Under the pieces are notes generated by a model. The model was not told the DNA's origin, did not search any database, and saw only the letters and a list, made by a program, of their open reading frames with translations. Below, piece by piece: positions 24,061 through 37,200 of a stretch of DNA of 64,000 nucleotides (its first letter is position 1; every line of letters starts with the position of its first letter). Made by a program: the position numbers and the translations under genes. Origin of the DNA: Chlorokybus atmophyticus. Lineage: Eukaryota > Streptophyta > Chlorokybophyceae > Chlorokybales > Chlorokybaceae. The stretch covers positions 324,972 to 388,971 of the forward strand of contig RHPI01002112.1 of NCBI GenBank assembly GCA_009103225.1, given 5' to 3'.

Positions 24061-24727
24061 CGTGACGCGTACAGCATCGATCCCCCCTGTAAGCCACACC
24101 TAGACATCAAAGTAGGCCTAAGCCTACTGCAATGGTTTGTTACATGAGCACAGGAGCAGCCAGCGTATCCATCCAAATGCAACTGTGCCTGCGCAATGCG
24201 TGACGGCTTGCTAGCTCCAAGGCTACGTGTGTCCCGTGCGTCTCCTGGCCACTGCGGCGGCGGCGGCGGTGGGGCAGGCATGGCTGTATTGTGATGCTGT
24301 ATGCCTCATTGATGAGAGCTCAGCATCCTCTTTGCCCAGAGTTGTTTGCGGACACTGTGAGTTGCTAACTACAGAGGTGGTTGTTGCTCCTGAGCAGCTG
24401 CGTGGCTAGAAGTGCAAGCTAGACGACGACGGGGGCAGTTGCAGCAAGCGAGGTCAACGTGCTGGAGGAGGAAAACGAGTTATAGAATGGTTGAGTGCAC
24501 ACCCTGAGTTAGCTACTGCTGTCCACTGTCAGTTCAAAGCACATTGTGCGCAGAGTTCCTAGCTTGCTGGTTGCTTGTCCCGTCAGTCAAGTTATCAGCT
24601 GATAATAGACTTCAGGCCGCAGCAATGAGACTTTATGTGATTTATTTTTGTATGTGTAGTTGATTTGTCTATCGTAGATATAGTTGTAATTGTGGGTGCA
24701 ATAGCCTACTGTGGTGGAGCCTTCAGG
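24061..24727. other. Spacer upstream of the GT34 gene
   Basis: No exon with recognisable coding content. It must hold the 5' UTR and promoter of the glycosyltransferase gene, but no element can be named. Confidence 0.45.
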
Positions 24728-26981
24728 ATGTTGTCTCCGCTGGTGAGGGGGCTGTTGATGCTGGCTGCTGTGGCATGCGCCGCCTCCTTCGGAGCCTTCG
24801 TGGGAGCTGTCTTCGCAGGGCGCTTTGCCACTGTGGCGGCTCGCGGAATTGGCCGTTGGCCATATGAGGGAAACTACCACACCAGGTTTGAGCTCTCAAC
24901 CAGTGCACAATGCAGTACAGTGGTAGTCAGCTCACCACACAGTAAAAGCAGTGCAACTGCTCTCTCAACTGCTTGTGGAGCGGTCAGGTTGTCGGCCAAC
25001 AAGCTCAAATCCATCGCTTGCTGTGCGTCACCCGCAGGAATTTGTTTCAGCTGGTGGAGGATCCAATGACATCGAATGTAACGACCGATACAATCGAGAC
25101 AATTATGCAGACACTAGCACCGCCACAGCCACCACCAGCATCGCCTCCGCCAGCACTACCACCATCACCGCCTGCACTCACAGTACAACAGGTGCTCATT
25201 GAGCCAATCCAGCACTTACTCTAACACAATGGTTACTTGAGCGACGTGCTATGGACGTTCTACTTGCGCGCGTGCTCTCACACTGACAGTTGCCATGAAG
25301 TGCACCTTGCTGCGCTGTTTGCAAGCAATGCATGTCATGGTGCAAGGTGGTTCTATTGCCACAACACACATGTTGGCCGCTGCAGATTTGGGAGCGCGAG
25401 GTGTGGGCTGACGCAGAGAATTGGATCAAGCAGCCTTCATCACTTTGTTTTGGTATAGGAAACATCACGATGGTCACCATAGCATTCGGGCTATCACATG
25501 TAAGGCTGCCTCTTGTGTGTGAGTCTTGCGCATGATGTGTGGCTGGTCGAGTTCACTCGCATGAAGTAACAAAGATGACGCTGTTTGCTTGCAGGAGTAC
25601 ATGGTGGGATTGCGACGCAACCGTCTTGTGTATGCTGCAGAGCATGGGTACCGTGTCTGCGAGATACCATCCGTCGCAGATCCAACGAGACCGGTACGTA
25701 CATGACCGGTGCATATCCGAGTTCTGTGATGCAGTTTGGCGTCATCACAGCTGTTTGTCACAGATTGTACGCGTACAGGCATGCACATTTCAATCACACA
25801 CGCATGCATGCACGCGTACCCTTACCCTCACGAGCACACGCGCACATTCTCTCGCGCATGGTGGTGTGCCTTCAACAAGCAGATGGTGTTGCCAGCACGT
25901 GCTGCAGTTGAGCGCAAGCGCTTTAGTGTTGCGTTGGTTGATGTGTAATACATATTGCAGGTCCCATGGAGCAAGATACCAGCAATGCTGATATTGTTGC
26001 CTACATCAGAGTACATTGTGAGCATGGATGCTGATGCCTTGATTACAAACAATGACATCAGGTACTTCGCTGCTTGCAAAAGAAAGCCACAACATTTTGC
26101 TGCGTTATTAATGGTGATGCACAAGACTGTGCGCCACAAAATTGAATGACCTACTTGTTTGGTATCAAGGTTTGAGTCAATGCTGGACCTCAAAGAGTAC
26201 CCCAACGTAGCGTCAAAGGACATTGTCTTCACCAACGACTTTGATGAGCCATGGAATGCCATTCCGAGACCCAGCTCCAGCATCAACACCGGTGTGTTCA
26301 TGATGAAGAACACCGAGTGGTCGGCATCATTCATGAAGCGCGTCTACTCGGACTTCCCGTAAGTACAAGTGCAACAAGCTCATTCCATCATGTTGTCTGC
26401 TTTGTTGCTTACTCGCTTTCGTGTGCAGGCAAAGCATCAATCATCCTTGGTGAGCTTATCATATGGGCGTCAATGTGGTGAGAGCATGGGTGCAGTGAGT
26501 GTCACATTGAACTGTTATCGCGAACAGGTGGGAGCAGCAAGGTGTACTGTTGTTCAGAAACGTACACCCTGAAGAATTTGCCCAGGTCAGTCGGTTGCCT
26601 ATCTTTGTGAGCAATGCCGCTTGTTTGCAGTACGTCTGGTGAAGATATCATCAGAGCTATACTTTCTGATGCTCTACATGCATGTCAAGCACAACTGGCT
26701 TCCGGTGAGAACATGCCTATTGATTCTGATATGCCTTCCGCATATGCCTTCTACAGCATGTACAGATAATCGCATACCGACACATGAACTATCATCGCCC
26801 GCAATGGCGCGCGGGTTCGTTCATAATGCATGCTGCTGGCGGCCACTCGCAGGACAAGTACCGGGATCTGCTGCGCGAAGTGCTCGCGCATCAGCAAGCA
26901 ACACCGAGAAACATAGCCTGGGTCAGGCACTCAGGAATTGCAGGGAAGCGCAAGCTGTCACGGCGTTTGAAGTTGAGGTAG
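24728..26981 (+). CDS. GT34 family glycosyltransferase (galactosyl/xylosyl/mannosyltransferase), type II membrane protein
   Basis: Golgi-type enzyme of the GMA12/MNN10/XXT family that moves a sugar from a nucleotide-sugar to a glycan. Nine phase-consistent exons: 24728-24885, 25038-25191, 25386-25499, 25595-25693, 25961-26061, 26170-26358, 26429-26449, 26528-26585 and 26757-26981, giving 372 aa. Residues about 6-33 form a signal anchor (LLMLAAVACAASFGAFVGAVF), then a Pro-rich stem (PPQPPPASPPPALPP). The catalytic domain has ITMVTIAFG, GYRVCEIP, WSKIPAMLILLP, the metal-binding DxD in SMDADALITN, INTGVFMMKNTEWS, WWEQQGVLLF and WRAGSFIMHAAGG. The 21-base exon 7 is supported by phase and by the conserved HPWWEQQ. 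Donor and acceptor specificity cannot be told. Confidence 0.93.
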
Positions 26982-27754
26982 CACAACAAATGTGTGTTTG
27001 CATATATTATTATGATACACTGCGTGATCGTTGACCACTAGCGCTGCTTGGCATATCACATATATCTACTATTTTTGGCATTACACAGTCAACGATGCCC
27101 ATGCGTCTACCAAAAGCCGTAATTCATGTTTACTCTACTCTAGCTAGCAACATGTGATGTTGTACGTGCTTGTGTCATAACTATTGCTTAATTAACATGT
27201 AGAGACTTGCGGCATGTGCAATATCAACTCAACGCGAGTGTATGTTGGTGACTTGCCTTGTGTGCAAACACCGTAATTGCAAACATGTCATTGCACTTCG
27301 CTAGTTATGACATGTGTACAAACTAAGTTGACATCGATAAACTTGTGACGTAGAACGGCGGTATGACTTGTTTACACGCCTATGTGTTGTATTATATATA
27401 TCTAAATATTGCGTTTTGCAATATATGATCATATTGCGGACATGGGGGCTTATTTCCCTTAAATACACAACGACCATGGCTACTTTTCAAACCCTAAGTA
27501 TAGCATTAATTGATAATGTAAACATTGATGGTATGTATGGTATTAAAGCGGATGCAGTTTGTAGCTACTTTACAACAGGCAAAGACACATATTGCAAGTA
27601 CAGGTATCGGTACATACGTCAACAACTTTGACCAGGCTTGGACGTGTATTACAATTCAACATTTAAAAAGATTTATTATAGCTCATCATTCTATGTCAGA
27701 TGCATCTCCGGCTGCATGCTCAGGTTGGCAGCTGGTGTAACGGAGTGCTACCTC
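26982..27754. other. Gene-poor AT-richer spacer
   Basis: Two overlapping short frames at 27480-27740 have AT-rich, organelle-like codon use but I do not recognise a product and they contain no splice pattern. The segment runs straight into the hairpin array. Confidence 0.5.
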
Positions 27755-27957
27755 TATAGAGGTTCCCCGCCCTTATTTAGGATTAAATAAGGGTCCCAAC
27801 GGGTATATACAGCCAATTAAGCCGTATTAGGGCCGTTAACCTAGTGTTAAGGCCCTAATGTAGTGTTACTTAACTGTAACACTGATATCGACATGAGACA
27901 TGAGTCTCATGTCGATATCAGCTGTATGGCGGCACTGCTAACGCAGCAGCCGCCATA
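27755..27957. repeat. Array of six consecutive hairpins
   Basis: Successive inverted repeats without other content: CCTCTATAGAGG; CCTTATTTAGGATTAAATAAGG-type stem; ATTAGGGCC pairing with GGCCCTAAT; GTGTTAC with GTAACAC; a perfect 17-bp stem CTGATATCGACATGAGA at 27882-27898 with its complement at 27905-27921; and TATGGCGGC (27925-27933) with GCCGCCATA (27949-27957). Such clustered palindromes are typical of some green-algal organelle spacers, so an organelle-derived insertion is possible. They could also be intergenic structural elements. Confidence 0.8.
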
Positions 27958-30534
27958 GCCAGGGATCTTCTGCTTCGACAGTTGCCCCTGGCGGCGGCGG
28001 TGTGGTCGGCGTGGCTTGTGGTGGTGTTGGGGTAGGGGATTAAAGGGAGGAGGTAGCACCCCCTCTCCTTACAGCTGGGTCCTACTTCACCACCTGCTCT
28101 AACTTGCCGGCCTTGGACGAGCCTAATGGCATACACGTTGTGTAGCCTTTGCCCCCGTTGATGTTGGTAATTGAATCTGCTTGCTTTGCTTGTTCACTAC
28201 TGTGAGTGCGTGAGTGCTATGCATCTTTGCATCGTTGGATTGCCTATGCATACAGTATGCATGTGACATGAATGCATGTGCTTGCAGCAGGTAGAGGGGG
28301 GGAGGAAATACCTGGAGGGGCACACGTTTTGGACTGAATGTAAGCTAGATGTCTGATTTTGTATTGCTGCTCCAGTACTTATACTTATATACGATTGCTC
28401 ATATACCGTACTGGTAGAGACTATCCAACCTCTTTTTAATAAATGATGTGGTTTTGACGTGCGACAAACTTCGACGTATGTATGATGCATAATTTGTTGC
28501 GCGAGCTAATTAACACGGCATCAATCACATGAAGATAAAAAGCTAGTTTGGGGACATTCTAAGTTCCATATAGGGGGCAAAAGTGAAGGTTGGGGCTTAA
28601 AGAACGTCGTGGTGTAAAATTGATTTATGCTATGCAAACCATAAATCTGATGTGTACTAATATCAGTTCCAGGCTTATTTGGCTGCCTTGCGTGTTTTCC
28701 CGCGTTTCCCCACAAAAAACTAAATAAAATGCATGCTGCAGGAAGAGTAATCTGTTCACTATATCAGATTGTGAACAGTGAATAGTCTATCTGCCAAGTT
28801 GGTCTTCATGTGATAGAGTGCATGCAGTGACCCGTTAAGCAAAAGGATTTTTCTTTTCGACACCCCTCATTTCCTATTTAATAGAAGCTTTAATAGTACG
28901 TGGCAGTACGGTATAAACGAAATGAGTTCTTTATTTCAGCGCGGTTTTATTGTCCATCTCAACATGAACATGACTTAAAACATAACATGCTAATAAAAAA
29001 TAATTATTAAATGTGAACGCATTCTACAATATTGCTCGATTATACAGATGCACTGATGCTGTTCTTTCCATTGGGAAGCTACCCTGTACTTTAGGTAGAG
29101 GTCATAGAGTCATCACGACCTATCTACCAAGGTACTTGAATCGAGAGGTATTCATTTAGCCTCATTTGTCATGACTCGTGAGCTATGAGAACTGGCACCC
29201 CTACATGAGTCATGACAGCCAAGTTGGCTGAGCCAACTCATCCGTGCTTAGAAACCATCAAACTGGGCTCGCGGGAACCCCGCAAACACGTAACCATTTT
29301 GGACGGTTGGAGGGTTGCAACCTCAGTTAAGAGTCCCGCGCTTTCCGGAGCACCTTTCTGCCAGCAGCGGCAACGTTGCTCGAGCACAGCTGATACCGTC
29401 ACTTGAATTGGGTCAAGGAGTAGATATCCGTTCTGTGCGAAGGCTATAGCCGCTGCCGTCCATCTAATCGCGGCTGCGCATCACTTTAACAGCAGATACA
29501 GCGGCGGCGTATCGCGTACCGTGTCGCTGGCGTCATCACTGGCGTCGCCTGCGTCATCAGCTGTCGCGTGCGGCGTGTGCTTGTACGAAAGAGAATTACG
29601 GCCGGTCGGCGTAACCCGTTTGGCCGTGACCGCGGCCTAGTAGCCGGTCGGAGTTACGCGCGTAATCGCTGACGAGGGACTGTAACACCCGCCGAAAAGC
29701 CGAGGCGCACCGGTCCGGAGCTGAAGTTCAAAGTTTTTGCATTGCAATGGTGCTGTCATTCGCCGCATAGACGTTAGCGGTGTTGCTGTTGGTGGCGGTG
29801 GTGGTGGCCGTGGAGGCTGCGTCGTGGCTGTTGCTAGCTGGCGGCGCTTGAGGTAAGTGTGCCGGTTGCTCTAGTGATGGCGGGTGTTTGGGTTGGGCTT
29901 GACGAGAGTATGCTCGTAAGGCTCCGCTTCTGTGGCGGTTATGCCATTGTTTTGCCGCCTTTATTCCCCAGCTTGACTTGTCTCTGCACCGCAAGCAAGA
30001 GAGCTGTGAAGTCACATTTTCAGAAGCAGCTTGAGACGTGTGCTTGACTTGTTTGCTGTCAAGGGGCAAAGGATTAGGGTTTGTGTCAGTTGCTTAAAGC
30101 GAAAATAATCAATCCAACGGGCATTCAGCAGTGAACGCGCTGTTAGCAGTGAAAGCTCTATCAGTGGTAGTGCATCTAAGCTGCTGTCTGCATTGCTGTT
30201 GTGGAAGCAAGCGAGGATAGAGTGAAGCAATGAAGTGTTCCACCCGCAATTGGCTTTGTTATGCATGGCATGGCCGTCTCATGGGACTGCCAGCTGTGCT
30301 TGGCCGCCGCAAGACTTGGCGTAGTCGGTCAGTGCGGCGAGCCCGTGCGCAATACTTATACGCGTGGCTCAGTGGCTGCTTAGCTTGTTGGATGCCCTGC
30401 GCTGCTGACGCTTGTGAGCGTAGCTCCTTATGCATGGCTGCAATGATTGTGGTTTGTCGAGCATGTCATGCTTCTTAGGTGAGACGCGCACACTGAGTTG
30501 CAGCTTGTGTCTTTGTGTTACATTCGCGTTCAAA
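27958..30534. other. 2.6-kb stretch without a recognisable gene
   Basis: Frames are short, lack signatures and show no phase-compatible exon chains. AT-rich 28320-29100 grades into GC-richer 29200-29900. I could not identify a tRNA, rRNA or transposase here by eye. Confidence 0.5.
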
Positions 30535-32260
30535 ATGCAGCATGCAACAGCAGTGGTTGCAGCATTGCTGTACTTAACCTGCTGCATGGCTGTGCTGCAG
30601 CTGAGACAGCTTCAAACGCTTTGTGAAGCAACGTCCTTCCAGCCAGCCGTAAAACCTTCCCTTGCAGCAGCGGCCTTCAGCAAACTTGGCTTAAGCTTGA
30701 AGTTAAACTATCTTACAGTGCATGGACCAAAGACGTGCCGGGGTGAACTTACAGAGCCCCATGGCAAGGCAGCATATCTCACCCGAGGTACCCTATGCAT
30801 GGCCGGTAGGTCAGCTCAAGTGTATACGTATGCTGCTGTAAGTTTATATTACGAGTTGTGAAGTGTCCTCAACTATACGTGTTGGTTGCGCAGCAAGTAG
30901 CAGAGGTGCTGGTAGACATACAACAAGCGACGCGCGAGGTGGAACGCCACAGCATCGAGTTGATGAAACAGGTCCGCTGTCTATGTATTTTAACGCATGT
31001 GCAAGCGTGTTATTAGGCCATTAGGTCATGCAAATTCAGTGTGACCGGAAGATTGTAGCTGTGCGTCCAGAGGGACTATGCCACATGTGCCTAAATGCTG
31101 TGTGTTGTGTGGTGCAGACGGTGGCCATCAACAGCAAGCTAGACAGAGTTATGCAGCTGCTTGCTGCGGGCTTGGCAACGAACACCTACACCACAGACAC
31201 CAGCTTGTTACAGCTACCTCCTATCCCCTTGGAACCTCCAAACCCACAGGCATGCCCCTGGACTGCAGTCACACTCACCGCAACATGTTGTAGCATGTGA
31301 ACCCATGTGTTGAACCCAATGTATACAGGGCCGACCAACATTGGACTCGCAACCGATGCAGCACGCGGTGTCGGGGGTTGTGGGCGGCGTGCATCTGTCG
31401 AGCGCACTGAACTCTCCCACAAGCATGCTGAAGTCCCGCAAGGCTAAACCTCCATCCGCTCCCAAGCCCACCTCATCCGGCGGGCGAACACCCTCGGCTC
31501 TGCCCATGAACACAACGGTCCCGCAACTCGATCTTCAAAAGTCGTTACGTACAGTGCAGGTGAGATTGTGTATAAGCAGTTGGCGCAATGTGTGTTTGCT
31601 CCCCATGTTGAAGTGACCCTTGTTGTGACCGTGTATGAGTAGGAAGTTTGGGACGAGTGGACTAAAGGCGACCCCGCCCATGGCGTGCTGTCCATAGAGG
31701 AGCGGGAGGCAACGTGGCCGGGTGGCGGCTGGCGGCGTCGAAACCTTGTGAAGCAGGCGTTTCATAGACGAAAGATTATTGTGGACGCTATCAAGCAACG
31801 CATTCATGAAAACGGCAACGATGTGCAGGTATGCTCCAGTCTTGTTGCACTCGTTGCACACGAACCTGTGAGCGCTATCTGTGGTTGTCACCCTGTTCGC
31901 GCATGTGCGTGTGCGTCCTTGAGTGTTAGTGTATGTGTTTCTGTGCGCACTTGTGCGCGTATGCGTGTGCATGCGCAACCGCAAGTGCATGCGTGTGCCT
32001 GCATGCTTGATGCGGACAGCTGCATGCGCGCATGTATCAGTGTGGTTATGAAATTACTTCTCACTGTGCAGGAGGCAATCAACTATTTTGAGCAGTTACG
32101 AGAGCAGAGCAAGCCCAGCAGTGTGGACGCGCTGAGTAAGATCCTTCGAGAGCTGCGCAAACAAGCTGAGGGCGGGCCGAGGAAACGGCCTAAGACAACC
32201 GATGACCATGTTGGGGACGATGGTGATGGCGAAGGAGATCCCGACGATGTCATGTCATGA
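30535..32260 (+). CDS. GCR1_C-domain protein 1 (putative DNA-binding transcription factor)
   Basis: Firm exons: 30894-30971, 31118-31249 (GC donor), 31329-31559, 31643-31828 and 32072-32260, all phase 0. A candidate first exon 30535-30837 has a consensus donor and fits the phase but has no counterpart in the paralogue, so the N-terminus is uncertain. The protein has a predicted coiled coil (VAEVLVDIQQATREVERHSI, then TVAINSKLDRVMQLL), a Ser/Pro-rich linker, then VWDEWTKGDP, SIEEREATWPGGGWRRRN and KQAFHRRKIIVDAIKQ, the layout of the GCR1_C domain, the DNA-binding domain of yeast Gcr1-type activators. The tail is basic then acidic (GGPRKRPKTTDD). It is a paralogue of the gene at 38794-40669, with the same intron before the EAINYFEQLRE block region. 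Target genes are unknown. Confidence 0.85.
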
Positions 32261-32867
32261 CGCACACTTCAACAGCACTGTACAGGGCCCGCCTGATTGG
32301 TTCCCCAAGTTCTCCTGACACATAGTAAATAAGATGCTTGCGTGTATGTAGGCTAGTGCATCCCCGTCTCGCTGTCCATGTTAGAATGGCGGCGAGCAGC
32401 GCAGCTTCCCACCCTGCTTGCAATAAGACATATGGCAGCTATGTATTCTGTAATTTATGTTGTACACAATAGCACTGCGGTTTAGGTAGTCAACTCAAGG
32501 CCGCCTCTTGATGCAATTGGGTTGGCTTTGTTCCTGATGCTGTGCACGGAATTGGACGACAAAAAAAAATAGGCCTCTGCATGTTTGGAGTACTGGTAGT
32601 CGTGCCTTTGTGCTCAAATACATGCGCGCAACCAAAGATGCACGGGTAGCATGCACATGCATGGACGTGTATGGAGGTAGCAGGAGCTTTTGGTTATCCG
32701 CGTTGTGTTCCTGGTGTGAACATTGTTGTTCGGTGTGCAGCCTGCAGACCAACTGCCTTGGCAGTTTCCAAAAGTTGGCGTTAGAATTGTGGCAGAACTT
32801 GCATGGGCGTGTCTCAGTATCAGCGGTAGCGGCGGCGGCGGCGGCGGTGACGACCTGTCTAGCCGAC
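32261..32867. other. Spacer between GCR1_C protein 1 and the DUF6737-like gene
   Basis: Holds the 3' UTR of one gene and the promoter of the next, which are co-directional. No motif can be named with confidence. Confidence 0.45.
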
Positions 32868-34067
32868 ATGGCGTCGTTGCTATCTACGGTGTCGTTGTCC
32901 CCGTTGTCTCTGCCGTTGTGCGCAGCGCCAGCGTCATGTTCGCGGCGACCAGCTTCGCACGCAACACGGCGACGGCAGCAGGCGGCACTCCAACCTTCAG
33001 GCCTTGGCGTTAGGTCGGGACCCCTCAGCACAAGCAATGCGCTGGATAGAGCAGGCCGCCGGCTTATCGTTGTTGGCGCCCTGGGCAGAGAGGAGGGAGC
33101 GGCTCAGTCAGAGGTGAGAAGCAGTTGTATCACTGACACTTTGACATTGAGACTACTGTGCACGGTCACAGTAGTCACCGGTTCAGTTTCAATGCTCGTT
33201 ACTCACAACAGCAGCATCAAAACAAACTCAGTTTTGAACCTACAGTCACAGGACTAGTGCGCAGCTGTTCATGCATGCGCATACACATGCGTCTGCACAT
33301 GTATATGTGCATGCGCGCATTCGTGTAAGTATATATAGTGCTGCTGTCGGCAGATTGTTGTCCATAACCTCTAGATAGCAGCAGAAGGGCGTGGCCGTTT
33401 GCTATGTATGCAACGTTGCAGATACACTAGTATTGCTGGCTACACTACCTTGTGTCCAACTGTTAAACGGTAAATGATGATCAACCGCTGTGTCCCGGGG
33501 ATACTGGAATGATGTGCGGTGCTCAGGGACAGGGTGCGTCGGAAATGGAAGAGTATCTGAACAGAATGGATATTGAGTACGAAAGCGTATGGAACACAAA
33601 ACCCCCGTGGTGAGTGCATGGCATTGTGCGTCGGTTTGGTCAAGGGTAGCGCTTCCCCCACTTGCGCGCACGCGCACGCGCACATGAACATGCACTCATT
33701 TTGATCGTACGCTTGCAGGTGCCAGCCCTGGACAATCACCCTGACAGGCAGCACAGCAGTGGTTGGGTCATACGGGCTGGTTCATTCATTTGTGTTGACG
33801 GGACTCATCACAGTGGCTGTGTCTCTGTGGTGGTATGTCTTCCTATATGCATACCCAAAGGTGAACAACTGCTCCGATGCTACAAGCATGCATGTGTGTC
33901 TCCTCTGTTTTAAGCAATATATAGCACTGAATCGTTCCAATATACACACAATGACTCTGTGCACTTTCCCCATAAGCTGGGCTTGTTGCTCAAACATCCC
34001 GCCTCCCAACCCCTCGCAGGCCTTTGCAGAAATGTTGGAGGTGCGCCGAGCACAGCGGCAACAATAA
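32868..34067 (+). CDS. DUF6737-like small membrane protein with plastid transit-like leader
   Basis: Four phase-consistent exons: 32868-33113, 33527-33609, 33719-33860 and 34020-34067, giving 172 aa. The first about 80 residues are Ser/Ala/Arg-rich with almost no acid, starting MASLLSTVSLSPLSLPLCAA, as in chloroplast transit peptides. The mature part reads ESVWNTKPPWCQPWTITLTG, then a hydrophobic pair (VVGSYGLVHSFVLTGLITVAV and LWWYVFLYAYP). The WxxKPPWCQPWxIxLTG plus WWxxFLxxYPK pattern matches small cyanobacterial and plastid proteins of the DUF6737 group as I recall them; their function is unknown. A thylakoid or envelope location is inferred. Confidence 0.78.
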
Positions 34068-34225
34068 TTGCTAGTTATTGTAGACAGAGACAATTGAATG
34101 TAAGTCTGCAGAATTGTCTGCATTGCTGTCTTAGTTTACAATTTAATCCTGGTGCGGTCCACATCCACCCCGCGCACCTGTTATGCAAATTGTTCACTAT
34201 TGCGAACAGCGTGTTTACAAGCAAA

Positions 34226-37200
34226 TCAATCCAACTGCAGCAAGTATGGTACTTGCACTGGCAGCATTACCTCATAACCCTTCCCTTGGACGTACATGTG
34301 GTCATACAGGCCCTGCTCCTCAGGATCCTTGCTTGCCTGGCGAATAGCACGCGCCCACATGTCATTGGTTGTCCAAACTCGCAAAACAAAAGAATGGACA
34401 GAGAGAACATTGTCACCACGTAGCATGATGCACATCACAAAACTTGTCAATGACAACTGCTTTTCTAAGTGTTGGTACAATATGCTATATAGCATAGCGC
34501 ATATCACAAGCGTGCTCACCTTTGCAGTATCAATGGCCTTATCAATCTCAACCCGCACCTCCTTCTCAATTGCCTGCAGCATGGCAGCAACGTTGGCATC
34601 CAACTGCAGGCAACCGAGTACAAGGGGCCATTGGGCTTTCAACAGACTGCCTACCTTCAGCTCATCAACGGATGCCCAGTCATGCTCCAGCAATAACTTC
34701 CTTACAAACTCGATGGGATCACGCTTCTGCGCAACAACGTAGTTGTTACAACATCAGGTTTCAACCGACACCCGTGCACAGAGAAACAACCAGCACATGC
34801 TTGCAAAACTTACTGCTCTTATCGCCTGAATCTCCTCACGCCTACGATACGTGACACCGGGATCGGACATGGAGTGGCCGTGGTACCTGTAAGTGTCCAT
34901 CTCCAGTATCTGTAGGATTGCCGATGGCATCACGTGTTACCACCTCACTCAGCCCGAATGGCGTGCTTGTGAAACAACAGGCAACTTACAATGGGCCCAG
35001 CGCCTGATAGGCAATGCTCCTTCGCAAACCTGATGCCTTCCTTCACGGCCATCGCGTTCATGCCGTCAACCTGTTGCGCCACATGACCACATCAGAGGGA
35101 GCCAACGCTTGCATGCCGTAGGTGGCACAACACGGACACATCGTTGCAGGAAGCCCTGTACCAGCAACCCGGGAGTGTAATGCCCGCGCTTGTAGTAGAC
35201 AGGGTCAGCGGCAGAGCGCTTTGTTGGTGTGCCCATGCCTGTACCGAATACATTCAACTGTGTCATGCAGACTAGCTGCGCAGCGGACCACAATGACAAC
35301 AGTATGCGACCAAGAGACGTACCGTACTGGTTGTTCTCGCATACATAAATGAGTGGAAGCTTCCACAAAGCCGCCATGTTCAATGCCTCAAACAGCTGCA
35401 CACCGTCGTTGCCCACAATCAGCATGCTATTCGTGCAACATACTACAGCAAGCCGCGCCTTCCATTTTGGAACCAACAGCAAAAAACTGTTATGAGATGT
35501 AGTTACGCCCAAACGCTGCCTATCTGCGACCCAATAGATGTCCACAACAACAGACCTGCCCTTGGTTTGCAGCTCCGTCGCCATACATAGCGATGCAGAC
35601 GTTCTGTAAGAAAGTAATAATTGTGTCATCAGCAAGCGCCTTCAAGCCTACAGGTGAGAGAGCACAGCATGGCACATTGCTACGCAAAATGCAGGGAAGT
35701 GGTCCGGCCACTTACAGGTTTCTGTTGGTACTTCAGACCAAACGCTATGCCGGCTCCAACAGCTTGCTGTACACAATGGGGTGAATTCAACTCACGGACC
35801 ACATTGATATGAGACAAACAAACTCTATCACTCAACCACTCAACCAACCAAGCAAAACACTTGCAAGTGATACAATTGCACGCTTCTCATCCTGTTCTGA
35901 CCTGTGCACCAACAATGCCGTTGCCGCCATAGAAGTTGTTCTTGCGCTTGTACATATGCATTGAACCGCCTTTGCCCAGAGAGCAACCATCAACCTTCCC
36001 CATCAACTCTGCCATGACCTACACGCAGGCACATGTTAAACCAACATGTACAGCGGCAATTGAAAGAAAACAGTTGCTGACTCCAAGTGTACCTCCAGAA
36101 CTGTACCCCCTCGCCCAAGATGCGTGCAATGGTCGCGGTACGCTGTGATGATGGCGTCATCGAAATTCAGGGAGGCCTCCATACCAACAGCAATCTATGC
36201 AACACGCCAGCCATTACATGAGTGTTGCACCAGAAGTAGGGCAGAAAGTGCAGCAAGTTTACCCACATATTACGCACCGCTTCCTGCCCATCATAGAGGT
36301 GGCAAAAGCCGCGAATAAACTTTGATTTGTACAGCACGTCGGCTTGAATCTCCATCCGTCGCATGCGAGACATCTCAGTGAAGAATTTGAGGAGCTCATC
36401 TGCAACAATGCAGCGTGTGAAGTATGTGCGACAAGCACGCCATCGTTGCGTGGCGCATGTGCACACGAGTTCAACTAGCAGAACTGCAACTACAGCGATA
36501 TTTGTAGCACAGTTCAAGTGTTGCTGTTATGTTGAATCAATATGCAACAACTCGCTGAGGGTATGCTCAGTTGGTTTGCTGCCTTGCATGCACAGCTGTC
36601 GTCGAGTTGCACGACTAGGGAGATTGGCAGTCACCAATAGTTACATGCTGCCTAGTCTGGGAGCTTACCCTTGGTGGTCTCCACAGTAGAAGAAGGCGGG
36701 TCGATGAGATAGCCTTGAAACGGGATGCCTACGTCAACTTTGATCGTCTCATTGGCAGCAGCTGCAGTAAATCCTCGCTGCATGCGTGGGCATGCAACAA
36801 GGTGTCAGCACAGCAAAAACACCACATGCAAGCGCAAGCTAGTCCAACACCAACCGCATGTTACAACGATAGTGCTGCATGCAATTACTTGAGTCTGGAC
36901 CTGGTCGCTGAATCTCGCACAAAAACAACAACATTTTAGAATATAGGCACTAAGTCTGCTTGCGACGCAGGGGCCATAGTGCTTGCAGGAGATTACCATG
37001 CGTGTTGAGATGTGATGCAAGCTGCAATTGAGCAGTAAAGCTGTACTGCATGCTGCTGCGAGTATTACTCGAACACGCCAGAACAGCGCACGCATTGCAG
37101 GCTACAATCTCCTTGCAGTGGTCGCAAAATTCGATGGTCAACTACTACTTTAAACGCAACATGTGCCACAGCAACCTTTACAGTGCTGCCGCCGCCAATG

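Noticed and set aside
27480-27740. Two short AT-rich ORFs as possible organelle genes
   Set aside because: I could not match either to a plastid or mitochondrial protein; only noted as possible organelle-derived DNA.
29161-29640. Possible rRNA- or tRNA-like segment
   Set aside because: No cloverleaf, B-box or rRNA core motif could be recognised by eye.
30535-30837. Candidate first exon of GCR1_C protein 1 as a certain exon
   Set aside because: Splice phase fits, but it has a hydrophobic N-terminus unlike the paralogue, so kept only as a candidate.
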